The position numbers were made by a program, and so were the translations under genes. A model generated the notes under the pieces. It did not search any database and was not told where the DNA came from. It saw only the letters and a list, made by a program, of their open reading frames with translations. A stretch of DNA of 64,000 nucleotides from CAVONB01 sp963697205 (GTDB lineage Bacteria; Pseudomonadota; Alphaproteobacteria; Rhizobiales; Hyphomicrobiaceae), in contig CAVONB010000015.1 of NCBI GenBank assembly GCA_963697205.1, forward strand, positions 248,001 to 312,000. The letters are read 5' to 3'. Shown here one piece after another: positions 19,389 to 27,732 of the stretch; the stretch's first letter is position 1; each line of letters begins with the position of its first letter.

Positions 19389-21817
19389 AGTTCACGCTCT
19401 CCTGGCTGAAGGATCATCTGGATACGACGGCGACCGTCGAAGAGCTGGCGACGAAACTGTCGGCGATCGGACTCGAGGTTGAAAGTGTCGACGATCCCTC
19501 CGCCACGCTCGGCGCGTTCCGGATCGCGCGCGTCGTCGATGCCAAGCAGCATCCCAATGCCGACCGACTGCGTGTCGCGCAGGTGGAGATCGAGAAGGGT
19601 AAGCCGCCGGTCGAGGTGGTGTGCGGGGCGCCGAACTGCCGGACGGGTCTGGTCGGCGTGTTCGCGCCACTGGGCACGTTCATTCCGGGCACGGGTATCA
19701 CGCTGGAGAAGAAGCCGGTGCGCGGCATTGTTTCGAACGGCATGCTTTGCTCGGAGCGGGAGCTGGAGCTGTCGGACGATCATCAGGGCATCATCGACTT
19801 GGAAGCTGGGCTCGGCGCGCGCGTGGGCGAGCGCTACGTCGACGTCATGGGGCTTGCGGATCCGGTGTTCGAGGTGAAGCTGACCCCGAACCGGCCGGAC
19901 TGCACGGGCGTGCGCGGCATTGCGCGCGATCTGGCGGCGGCGGGCATGGGCACGCTCAAGCCGGAGCGCAAGGTTGAGGGCGTCGAAGGCAACTTCGAGT
20001 GTCCGATCGAGATCCTGCTCGAGTTGCCGGCAGATGCGCGGGAGGCGTGCCCGGTGTTCGCGGGCCGGTACGTCAAGAGCGTCAAGAACGGACCTTCGCC
20101 GACCTGGCTGCAGCAGCGGCTGAAGGCGGTCGGTCTTCGTCCGATCAGCGCGCTGGTCGACATGACCAACTACATCAGCATCGATCGCGGGCGGCCGCTG
20201 CACGTCTACGACGCCGACAAGATCGAGGGTGCGATCCGGGCGCGGCTCGGCAAAGCGGGGGAGACGTTCGAAGGTCTCGACGGCAAGACCTACACGGCCG
20301 ACGGCGAAATGTGCATGATCGCCGACGACGCGCGCGCGCTTGGGTTCGGCGGGATCATGGGTGGCGAATATTCCGGCTGCACGGAGACGACGACGAACGT
20401 CTTGATCGAGAGCGCCTACTTCGATCCGCTGCGGACGGCGGCGACAGGGCGCAAGGCTGGCCTTCAGACGGATGCGCGCTACCGGTTCGAGCGCGGCGTC
20501 GATCCCGCGTTCGTGGTGCCTGGGCTCGATCTGGCGACGGCGATGGTGATGGAGTTGGCAGGCGGGACACCGTCAAAGCAACGGGTTGCGGGCGCGCCGC
20601 CGATTGCGCCGCCGACGATCGCGTTCGACATGGGGCGCGTGCGTAAACTCGGCGGCATCGACGTCAAGGATGCGGAGATCAAGCGTATACTCGAGGCGCT
20701 GGGCTGCAGGGTTGCCGGCACGTCGCCAAAGGTGGACGTGACCGTGCCGACGTGGCGCCCTGATATCCACGGTGCGGCCGATCTGGTCGAGGAGGTGGTG
20801 CGCATCGTGGGGCTCGACGCGATCCCGTCGGTGGCGCTGCCGCGCGAGACAGGCGTTGCGCGCGCGGTGCTGACCGAGACGCAGCGACGTTCGCGGCGCG
20901 TGCGGCGTCTGCTGGCGGCGCGCGGTCTCGTGGAAGCCGTGACGTGGTCGTTCATCCCGCGCGCGGAAGCCGAGGCGTTCGGTGGTGGACAAGACGCTCT
21001 CGAGCTCGACAATCCGATTTCGACGGAAATGTCGTCGATGCGGCCGGGGCTTTTGCCGGGCCTGCTGACGGCGGTGCAGCGCAATCGCAATCGGGGCTTT
21101 GCCGATGTCGGCCTGTTCGAGATCGGGCAGGCCTATCGCGGGATCGCGCGAGAGGATCAGTATCTCGCGGCGGCCGGCGTGCGCGCGGGCGCGGTGCGGG
21201 TCGCGGGCAGCGGGCGGCATTGGGACGGCAAAGCCGAAGAGGCCGACATCTTCGACGTCAAGGCCGACGTGATGGCGTCGCTGGCGTCGCTCGGGTTCGA
21301 CGCGGCCAAGGCGCAAGTCACGCGCGATGCGCCGGGCTGGTACCATCCGGGCCGATCGGGTGTCTTGCGGCTGGGGCCGAAGACCGTACTCGCCGCGTTC
21401 GGCGAGGTGCATCCCGCGACGCTTGCCGCGCTCGATGTGGCGGGTCCCGTGGTGGCGTTCGAAGTGTTCCTCGATGCCGTGCCGCCGGAGCGGCGAAAGG
21501 GCCGGGCGCGGCCCGCGCTCGCGGCGTCCGACCTGTTGCCGGTCAGGCGCGATTTCGCGTTCGTGCTGGGCAAGGACGTGCCGGCGGGCGACGTGGTCCG
21601 GGCTGCGCAATCGGTGGACAAGGTGCTGATCAGCCAAGTCACCGTGTTCGACCTGTTCGAGGGCGGGTCGCTGGCTGCCGAAGGCAAGAAGTCGCTGGCC
21701 ATCGAGGTGATGCTGCAACCGTCGACCGAGACGATGACCGACGATCAGATCGAAGCTGTGGCCAAGAAGATCGTCGCGGCCGTGAGCAAGGCGACGGGCG
21801 GCGAAATCCGCGGCTGA
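19385..21817 (+). CDS. pheT: Phenylalanine-tRNA ligase beta subunit
   Basis: The 810-residue protein begins MKFTLSWLKDHLDTTATVEE and has the expected order of domains: an EMAP-like tRNA-binding domain (about 40-150, KQHPNADRLRVAQVE), the B3/B4 editing domain (RPISALVDMTNYI), the B5 domain, the catalytic-like core (RRVRRLLAARGLVEAVTWSF), and a C-terminal FDX-ACB anticodon-binding domain (about 715-810, LLPVRRDFAFVLGKDVPAGD). It functions with PheS. The ATG at 19385 overlaps the preceding gene's stop. Confidence 0.96.
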   Translation: MKFTLSWLKDHLDTTATVEELATKLSAIGLEVESVDDPSATLGAFRIARVVDAKQHPNADRLRVAQVEIEKGKPPVEVVCGAPNCRTGLVGVFAPLGTFIPGTGITLEKKPVRGIVSNGMLCSERELELSDDHQGIIDLEAGLGARVGERYVDVMGLADPVFEVKLTPNRPDCTGVRGIARDLAAAGMGTLKPERKVEGVEGNFECPIEILLELPADAREACPVFAGRYVKSVKNGPSPTWLQQRLKAVGLRPISALVDMTNYISIDRGRPLHVYDADKIEGAIRARLGKAGETFEGLDGKTYTADGEMCMIADDARALGFGGIMGGEYSGCTETTTNVLIESAYFDPLRTAATGRKAGLQTDARYRFERGVDPAFVVPGLDLATAMVMELAGGTPSKQRVAGAPPIAPPTIAFDMGRVRKLGGIDVKDAEIKRILEALGCRVAGTSPKVDVTVPTWRPDIHGAADLVEEVVRIVGLDAIPSVALPRETGVARAVLTETQRRSRRVRRLLAARGLVEAVTWSFIPRAEAEAFGGGQDALELDNPISTEMSSMRPGLLPGLLTAVQRNRNRGFADVGLFEIGQAYRGIAREDQYLAAAGVRAGAVRVAGSGRHWDGKAEEADIFDVKADVMASLASLGFDAAKAQVTRDAPGWYHPGRSGVLRLGPKTVLAAFGEVHPATLAALDVAGPVVAFEVFLDAVPPERRKGRARPALAASDLLPVRRDFAFVLGKDVPAGDVVRAAQSVDKVLISQVTVFDLFEGGSLAAEGKKSLAIEVMLQPSTETMTDDQIEAVAKKIVAAVSKATGGEIRG

Positions 21818-22003
21818 CGGCGGCCGGGAACGGGCCGACTGAACAAAGGCGGCGAACCGCGACGAAAGTTGCAGATTGTGCCGGTGCACGCCCGGCTTCG
21901 CGGGGATGCGCGTTCGCGAAATAAAATCAGACGTTTAGTTATTTCAAGCGACCGACCTGCGGTCGATTCGTGGCGGACCTGCGGCGATGCGGCATGGCCG
22001 GGC

Positions 22004-22017
22004 TTGACCAAAATCAA
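22004..22017 (+). promoter_or_regulatory. FixK/FNR-type box upstream of ccoN
   Basis: TTGACCAAAATCAA matches the TTGAT-N4-ATCAA consensus at 9 of 10 positions. It lies 92 bases before the ccoN start, in a 291-base region with no other gene. This is the expected control of cbb3 oxidase by FixK/FNR under low oxygen. Confidence 0.85.
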
Positions 22018-22108
22018 GTCTCCGCTGCGCTCCTCCGTGTCACCCACAGTCCTGGGCCATCCTGCCGGGTGGCGCACTCGCTGTGGGCTGGTCGATGGAG
22101 GGATGCAG

Positions 22109-23779
22109 ATGAGCAGAGCGCGCGCGGAAGTCATCGCGCTCACGGACGCCGGGGCGGTTATTGTCGCCGTTCTCGTGGGCGTCGTCGGTGCGGCATGGGC
22201 CTTCGCCGGCGTCGATGTCGGCATACGGATACACGGAGTGTTCTTCATCCTGGCAGCGGCATTGGCCGGGTTCGCCATGATGTCGCGAATGAAATCGACG
22301 ACCACGAGCGAGTTGGACGTTACCAACTACTTCGACGGCCCCGTTAAGGTTGCCACGATCGCAACAGTGTTCTGGGGCATGGCCGGCTTCCTGGTCGGCG
22401 CGATCCTGGCGTGGCAGCTCGCTTTTCCGGCGCTGAACTTCGATTTGCCATGGACGAATTTCGGGCGGCTGAGGCCGCTGCACACCTCCGCGGTGATCTT
22501 CGCGTTCGGCGGCAACGCGCTGCTGGCAACGTCGCTTTACGTCGTGCAGCGCACGAGCCGGGCGCGGCTGGCAGGCCGCTGGTCGCCGTGGTTCGTCGTC
22601 TGGGGCTATCAGCTGTTCATCGTGCTTGCGGCTACCGGCTATCTGCTCGGCATCACGCAGGGCAAGGAGTATGCCGAGCCCGAATGGTACGTCGACCTGT
22701 GGCTGACGATCGTGTGGGTCGTCTACCTACTCGTGTTTTTGGGGACGCTCGCCCGGCGCAACGAGCCGCACATCTATGTGGCGAACTGGTTCTATCTCGC
22801 GTTCATCGTGACGATCGCGATGCTGCATCTCGTCAACAACGCGACGATCCCTGTGTCGTTGCTGGGCTCCAAGAGCTACACGGTGTTCGCGGGCGTGCAG
22901 GACGCGCTGACGCAATGGTGGTACGGCCACAACGCGGTCGGCTTCTTCCTGACGGCCGGCTTCCTCGGCATCATGTACTACTTCATTCCGAAGCGGGTTG
23001 AGCGGCCGATCTATTCCTATCGGCTGTCGATCGTGCACTTCTGGTCACTGATCTTCCTCTACATCTGGGCGGGTCCGCACCATCTGCACTACACGGCGCT
23101 GCCTGACTGGGCGCAGACGCTCGGCATGACGTTCTCGATCATGCTGTGGATGCCGTCGTGGGGCGGCATGATCAACGGCCTGATGACGCTGTCGGGTGCG
23201 TGGGACAGGCTCAGGACGGATCCGGTCGTGCGTCTGCTGGTGGTGTCGGTTGCCTTCTACGGCATGTCGACATTCGAAGGCCCGCTGATGTCCATCAAGG
23301 CCGTCAACTCGCTGTCGCATTACACGGACTGGACGATCGGCCACGTGCACTCGGGTGCGCTCGGGTGGGTGGCGATGGTGTCGTTCGGAGCGATCTACTG
23401 CCTCGTGCCGTGGCTGTGGAAGCGCAAGGGTCTTTACTCGATCCGCATGGTGGAGTGGCACTTCTGGATCTCGACGATCGGCATCCTGCTCTACATCACG
23501 TCGATGTGGGTGTCGGGCATCATGCAGGGCCTGATGTGGCGTGCCTACGACAACCTCGGCTTCCTCAAGTACTCGTTCGTCGAGACCGTGGAGGCGATGC
23601 ACTGGCCCTACATCATCCGCGCAACGGGCGGCAGCCTGTTCGTGCTGGGCTCGCTGCTGATGGCCTACAACATCTGGCGCACGGTGCGTGGCGATCAGTC
23701 GGTCGATATTGCCGAGCAGCCGAGTGTGGCGGCGGCGCCCGAGCTTCGGGCCAGCCCGTACGCCACGCCGGCCGAGTGA
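22109..23779 (+). CDS. ccoN: cbb3-type cytochrome c oxidase subunit I
   Basis: CcoN is the catalytic haem-copper subunit of the high-affinity terminal oxidase in the inner membrane. The 556-residue protein has at least twelve helices and the expected His ligands in HTSAVIFAFGGNALL, WWYGHNAVGFFLTAGF, GPHHLHYTALPDW and HVHSGALGW. I chose ATG 22109 because GGAGGG sits six bases upstream; ATG 22103 is too close to it. The first two helices before the DVTNYFDGP segment resemble the N-terminal extension seen in several alphaproteobacterial CcoN. ccoOQP follow directly. Confidence 0.96.
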   Translation: MSRARAEVIALTDAGAVIVAVLVGVVGAAWAFAGVDVGIRIHGVFFILAAALAGFAMMSRMKSTTTSELDVTNYFDGPVKVATIATVFWGMAGFLVGAILAWQLAFPALNFDLPWTNFGRLRPLHTSAVIFAFGGNALLATSLYVVQRTSRARLAGRWSPWFVVWGYQLFIVLAATGYLLGITQGKEYAEPEWYVDLWLTIVWVVYLLVFLGTLARRNEPHIYVANWFYLAFIVTIAMLHLVNNATIPVSLLGSKSYTVFAGVQDALTQWWYGHNAVGFFLTAGFLGIMYYFIPKRVERPIYSYRLSIVHFWSLIFLYIWAGPHHLHYTALPDWAQTLGMTFSIMLWMPSWGGMINGLMTLSGAWDRLRTDPVVRLLVVSVAFYGMSTFEGPLMSIKAVNSLSHYTDWTIGHVHSGALGWVAMVSFGAIYCLVPWLWKRKGLYSIRMVEWHFWISTIGILLYITSMWVSGIMQGLMWRAYDNLGFLKYSFVETVEAMHWPYIIRATGGSLFVLGSLLMAYNIWRTVRGDQSVDIAEQPSVAAAPELRASPYATPAE

Positions 23780-23801
23780 TGCGAGGGCAAAGGGGCAAGT
23801 C

Positions 23802-24533
23802 ATGAACCACGGAATCTTCGAAAAAAACTCCCTCATCCTGCTGATCGGCATCCTCATCATGGTGGCGATCGGCGGTATCGTGGAGCTTGTGCCGCTCTAC
23901 TTTCTCGGCTCGACGATCGAGAAGGTGCAGGGGATGCGGCCCTACTCGCCACTGGAACTCGCGGGGCGCAACATCTACGTCCGCGAGGGCTGCTACAATT
24001 GTCATAGCCAGATGGTGCGCTCATTGCGTGACGAAGTGGAGCGTTACGGGCACTACAGCCTGGCGGCCGAGAGCATGTACGACCATCCGTTCCAGTGGGG
24101 CTCCAAGCGTACGGGGCCGGATCTGGCGCGCGTCGGCGGAAAGTATTCGGACGCCTGGCACGTCGAGCACATGCGTAGCCCGAAGTCGATCGTGCCGGGC
24201 ACCGTCATGCCGGGATATCCGTTCCTGGAGAAGACGGCGCTCGAGGCCAACGACATCGGCGATCACATGAAGGTGCTGAGGCTGCAGGGGGTGCCTTACA
24301 CCGACGAGATGATCGCGAAGGCGAAGGCCGACTTGGACGCGCAGACAAACCCGGACTCGAGCCGGACCGCGCGGGAACTGTTGCAGAGATATCCGAAGGC
24401 GAAGGTGGCGAAGTTCGATGGCAAGCCGGGGACACCGGCTTCCGAGCTCGATGCCCTCGTCGCCTATCTGCAAATGCTCGGCACGCTCGTCGACTTCACG
24501 AAGTTCGACGCGGCCGGACCGAACCTGCGCTGA
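23802..24533 (+). CDS. ccoO: cbb3-type cytochrome c oxidase subunit II
   Basis: CcoO is a membrane-anchored monohaem cytochrome c that passes electrons to CcoN. The 243-residue protein has one N-terminal helix (about 9-34) and the haem site CYNCH at residues 64-68, with VPGTVMPGYPFL providing the likely axial Met. It begins 22 bases after ccoN. Confidence 0.96.
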   Translation: MNHGIFEKNSLILLIGILIMVAIGGIVELVPLYFLGSTIEKVQGMRPYSPLELAGRNIYVREGCYNCHSQMVRSLRDEVERYGHYSLAAESMYDHPFQWGSKRTGPDLARVGGKYSDAWHVEHMRSPKSIVPGTVMPGYPFLEKTALEANDIGDHMKVLRLQGVPYTDEMIAKAKADLDAQTNPDSSRTARELLQRYPKAKVAKFDGKPGTPASELDALVAYLQMLGTLVDFTKFDAAGPNLR

Positions 24534-24545
24534 GGAGGGCGTGAG

Positions 24546-24734
24546 ATGACCTATCAATCCATCGCCGTCATGTCTCAGCTGACCGCCATGGCGATCTTCG
24601 GCACCGTGCTGGCCGGCGTGCTGATCTACACGTTCTGGCCCGGCAACAAGGACCGGTTCGAGCGGGCGGCCCGTCGCCCGCTGGACAACGATGAGACGCC
24701 CATTTCGCATGCCCAGGGGGACCGCAATGGCTGA
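24546..24734 (+). CDS. ccoQ: cbb3-type cytochrome c oxidase subunit CcoQ
   Basis: The 62-residue protein has a single helix and ends its membrane segment in IYTFWPGNKDRFERAA, the CcoQ hallmark. In other species it stabilises the assembled oxidase. It overlaps the ccoP start by eight bases. Confidence 0.93.
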   Translation: MTYQSIAVMSQLTAMAIFGTVLAGVLIYTFWPGNKDRFERAARRPLDNDETPISHAQGDRNG

Positions 24735-25599
24735 CAAGCATATCGATGAGGTCACCGGCATCGAGACGACCGGTCACGTTTGGGATGGGGACGTCAGGGA
24801 GCTCAACAAACCGCTGCCGCGGTGGTGGCTGTGGGTGTTCTATGCGAGCGTCATCTGGTCGATCGGCTACTGGATCGTCTATCCGGCCTGGCCGACGCTC
24901 AGTGGCGACTACACGAAGGGCATCTGGAACTACAGCCAGCGTGGCGTCGTGGCCGCCGAGGTGAAGGCGGCGCGCGAGGCCCAGTCGAAGTTCTTCACGG
25001 CGATCGACAAGGCTGCCCTGCCGGCAATCGGCAAGGACCAGCAGCTGTTGCAGTTCTCGATGGCGGGCGGTGCCGCTGCGTTCGGCGACAATTGCGCGCC
25101 GTGCCACGGTCGCGGTGCGCAAGGCTCCAAGGGCTATCCGAATCTGGCCGACGACGACTGGATGTGGGGTGGCACTGTCGAGGATATCCATAAGACGATC
25201 TCGTTCGGTGTCCGCTCGGGCCACAAGGATACGCGCGACAGCGCGATGCCACGGTTCGGTCTCGACCAGATCCTGAAGCCGGCCGAGATCAGCGACGCTG
25301 CGGAGTATGTGCTGTCGTTGAGCAAGCAGCAGCACGACGCGGCGGCGGCTGGGCGCGGTCAGAAGCTCTTTGCGGATCAGTGCGCCAGTTGTCACGGCGA
25401 GAAGGGGCAGGGCATGACTGAGCTCGGCGCGCCCAATCTCACCGACGGCATCTGGCTCTACGGCGGGTCGAAGGTCGACATCACGGAGTCGATTCGTACT
25501 GGGCGCGGCGGTATGATGCCAAGCTGGACCGGGAGACTCGATCCGGTGACGCTGAAGATGCTGGCCGTCTACGTCCATTCTCTGGGCGGCGGCAAATAG
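24727..25599 (+). CDS. ccoP: cbb3-type cytochrome c oxidase subunit III
   Basis: CcoP is the dihaem cytochrome c that accepts electrons from soluble or membrane cytochromes. The 290-residue protein has one membrane helix (PLPRWWLWVFYASVIWSIGY region), followed by two cytochrome c domains with CAPCH at residues 123-127 and CASCH at 219-223. It closes the ccoNOQP unit. Confidence 0.96.
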   Translation: MADKHIDEVTGIETTGHVWDGDVRELNKPLPRWWLWVFYASVIWSIGYWIVYPAWPTLSGDYTKGIWNYSQRGVVAAEVKAAREAQSKFFTAIDKAALPAIGKDQQLLQFSMAGGAAAFGDNCAPCHGRGAQGSKGYPNLADDDWMWGGTVEDIHKTISFGVRSGHKDTRDSAMPRFGLDQILKPAEISDAAEYVLSLSKQQHDAAAAGRGQKLFADQCASCHGEKGQGMTELGAPNLTDGIWLYGGSKVDITESIRTGRGGMMPSWTGRLDPVTLKMLAVYVHSLGGGK

Positions 25600-25628
25600 G
25601 GCGGATCGCAACGCGACTCGCAACGTAG

Positions 25629-25658
25629 CTCGGGGCCGACGTATCGGACGGCCCCGAG
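25629..25658. other. Hairpin between ccoP and ccoG
   Basis: CTCGGGGCC and GGCCCCGAG form a perfect 9-bp stem around a 12-base loop, with no T-run after it. It may stabilise or partly end the ccoNOQP transcript before the assembly genes. Confidence 0.55.
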
Positions 25659-25693
25659 GTCAGCCGACGCGCGGCGGCAAGACGAGGCAATCC

Positions 25694-27211
25694 ATGACGG
25701 TCACGGAGCCGAAGGCGCAGCTCAAGCCGGAGGATTTCATCAGCGGTGAGGCGGCGCCTGGGATCGAGCGCGTCGACGTCCAGCCGGTGGGTGCGAAGGT
25801 GGTGCGCGATTCCTACGCGGTGCGCCAGAAGATCTACGCCAAGCTCGCGCACGGCCGGTTCCGGACGATCAAGTGGGTCGTGCTGGCCGCAACGCTCGGC
25901 ATCTATTACGTGCTGCCCTGGCTGCGCTGGGATCGCGGACCGCATCTGCCGAACCAGGCCTTCCTTTTGGATTTTGCCAATCAGCGCCTGTTTTTCGGTC
26001 CGTTCGAGATCTGGGCGCAGGAGCTCTATTTCATCACCGGAATCCTGGTGCTGTCGGCGCTGGGGCTGTTTCTCGTGACGAGCCTCGCCGGGCGCGTGTG
26101 GTGCGGCTATGCGTGCCCGCAGACGGTCTGGACCGACCTGATGATCATGGTCGAGCGCTTCTGGCAGGGCGATCGCAATCAGCGCATGCGCCTCGACAAG
26201 CAGCGCGGCTCGTTCGAGTGGATCTGGAAGAAGACGGCGACGCACATCTCGTGGCTGTTGGTGGGGCTGGCGACGGGCGGCGCCTTCGTCTTCTATTTTC
26301 GCGACGCGCCGACCCTGGGGCAGGAATTTCTTTCGGGCACGGCGCCTGCGATCGCCTATCTCTTCCTCGGCATCTTCGCTGTGACGACCTATCTGCTCGG
26401 CGGCATCGCGCGCGAGCAGGTCTGCATCTACATGTGCCCGTGGCCGCGCATCCAGGGTGCGATGCTCGACCAGGAAAGTCTTCTGGTTTCCTACGAGACC
26501 TATCGGGGCGAGCCACGTGGGCCGCACCGCAAGGGGCAGACGTGGGAGGGACGCGGCGATTGCATCGATTGCAAGGCGTGTGTTGCGGTTTGCCCGATGG
26601 GCATCGACATTCGCGATGGCGCGCAGCTCGAGTGCATCCAGTGCGCGCTGTGCATCGATGCGTGCGATGAAGTTATGGACAAGGTCGGCCGGCCGCGCGG
26701 GCTGATCGCCTACGACACGATCAGCAAGATCGACGCGCGGGGACAGGGCGGCGCCGCGCCCTTGCGCTTGGTCAGGCCGCGCACGGTGCTCTATGGCGGG
26801 CTGATGGCGCTGGTTAGCGCGATCATGCTGTGGGCCTGGAGCGAACGCACGATCCTGGAGATGTCCGTCATTCCCGATCGCAATCCGCTGTTCGTGGCGA
26901 TGTCCGACGGCTCGATTCGCAATGGCTTCACCATCAAGATCCTCAACAAGCGTCACGATACGCGCAGCTTCCGGCTGGCCGTCGACGGCCTGCCTTCGGC
27001 GAAGGTGTCGATCATCGGCATGGAATCTGCCGATGCGCCGATCGAGGTTGTCACGGACAATCTCAGGGCCTTGCGGGTATTCGTGGCCATCCCGCCACTG
27101 GATGTCGCGCGCATGGCCGGTGACGAGACGGATTTCCGGTTCGTCGTGACGGATCTCGGTGACTCTACGACGACGTCGCGCGCGGCCACATTCAGGAGTC
27201 CAGGCAAATGA
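25694..27211 (+). CDS. ccoG: Cytochrome c oxidase accessory protein CcoG (FixG/RdxA)
   Basis: The 505-residue membrane ferredoxin takes part in cbb3 copper-centre assembly; in studied species it reduces Cu(II). It has about five helices, a GRVWCGYACPQTVW segment, two 4Fe-4S sets at C290/C293/C296/C300 and C314/C317/C320/C324, and a C-terminal Ig-like periplasmic domain (about 385-505). It is the first gene of ccoGHIS and overlaps ccoH by four bases. Confidence 0.95.
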   Translation: MTVTEPKAQLKPEDFISGEAAPGIERVDVQPVGAKVVRDSYAVRQKIYAKLAHGRFRTIKWVVLAATLGIYYVLPWLRWDRGPHLPNQAFLLDFANQRLFFGPFEIWAQELYFITGILVLSALGLFLVTSLAGRVWCGYACPQTVWTDLMIMVERFWQGDRNQRMRLDKQRGSFEWIWKKTATHISWLLVGLATGGAFVFYFRDAPTLGQEFLSGTAPAIAYLFLGIFAVTTYLLGGIAREQVCIYMCPWPRIQGAMLDQESLLVSYETYRGEPRGPHRKGQTWEGRGDCIDCKACVAVCPMGIDIRDGAQLECIQCALCIDACDEVMDKVGRPRGLIAYDTISKIDARGQGGAAPLRLVRPRTVLYGGLMALVSAIMLWAWSERTILEMSVIPDRNPLFVAMSDGSIRNGFTIKILNKRHDTRSFRLAVDGLPSAKVSIIGMESADAPIEVVTDNLRALRVFVAIPPLDVARMAGDETDFRFVVTDLGDSTTTSRAATFRSPGK

Positions 27212-27732
27212 GCATGCCCCAGATGATCGAAAGCAACGGCGGCGGCGGCCGCAAGATCGAGGGCCGGCATGTGCTGATCGGTCTCGTCGGCTTCTTCCTC
27301 GCCATCATCGGGGTCAATCTGGTGATGGCGTACATGGCGATCACAACCTACTCCGGCATCGACACGCCGGACGCTTACCGTAAGGGCCTCGCCTACAACA
27401 CGCGCATCGCGGCGGAGACGCGGCAGGCGGCGCTGGGTTGGCGGGAGGCGGTGACCTGGGAGACGTCGCAAGCGCCGCTCAAGTTGACGTTGACCGATAC
27501 GCAGGGAAACCCGGTGAGCGGGCTTCACGTGACTGCCAGCCTGGGACGGCCGGCGACCAACCGGTACGACCGTGTGCTGGTGATGAGCGAGCGGGCGCCG
27601 GGTACCTACGAGGTTCGTGTGGCTGACGCCGACGCGGGCAATTGGGCGGTGGAGATCAAGGCATCGCGCCTGCGCAGCGGCAGCGTCGATCAGGTCTACG
27701 AAACGCGGAGGCGGTTGTGGCTCAAGCCGTAA
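27208..27732 (+). CDS. ccoH: Cytochrome oxidase assembly protein CcoH (FixH)
   Basis: The 174-residue protein has one N-terminal membrane helix (about residues 20-45) and a periplasmic domain with YRKGLAYNTRIAAETRQAALGW, typical of FixH. It is needed for stable cbb3 assembly in other species. Its start overlaps ccoG and its end overlaps ccoI. Confidence 0.93.
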   Translation: MSMPQMIESNGGGGRKIEGRHVLIGLVGFFLAIIGVNLVMAYMAITTYSGIDTPDAYRKGLAYNTRIAAETRQAALGWREAVTWETSQAPLKLTLTDTQGNPVSGLHVTASLGRPATNRYDRVLVMSERAPGTYEVRVADADAGNWAVEIKASRLRSGSVDQVYETRRRLWLKP

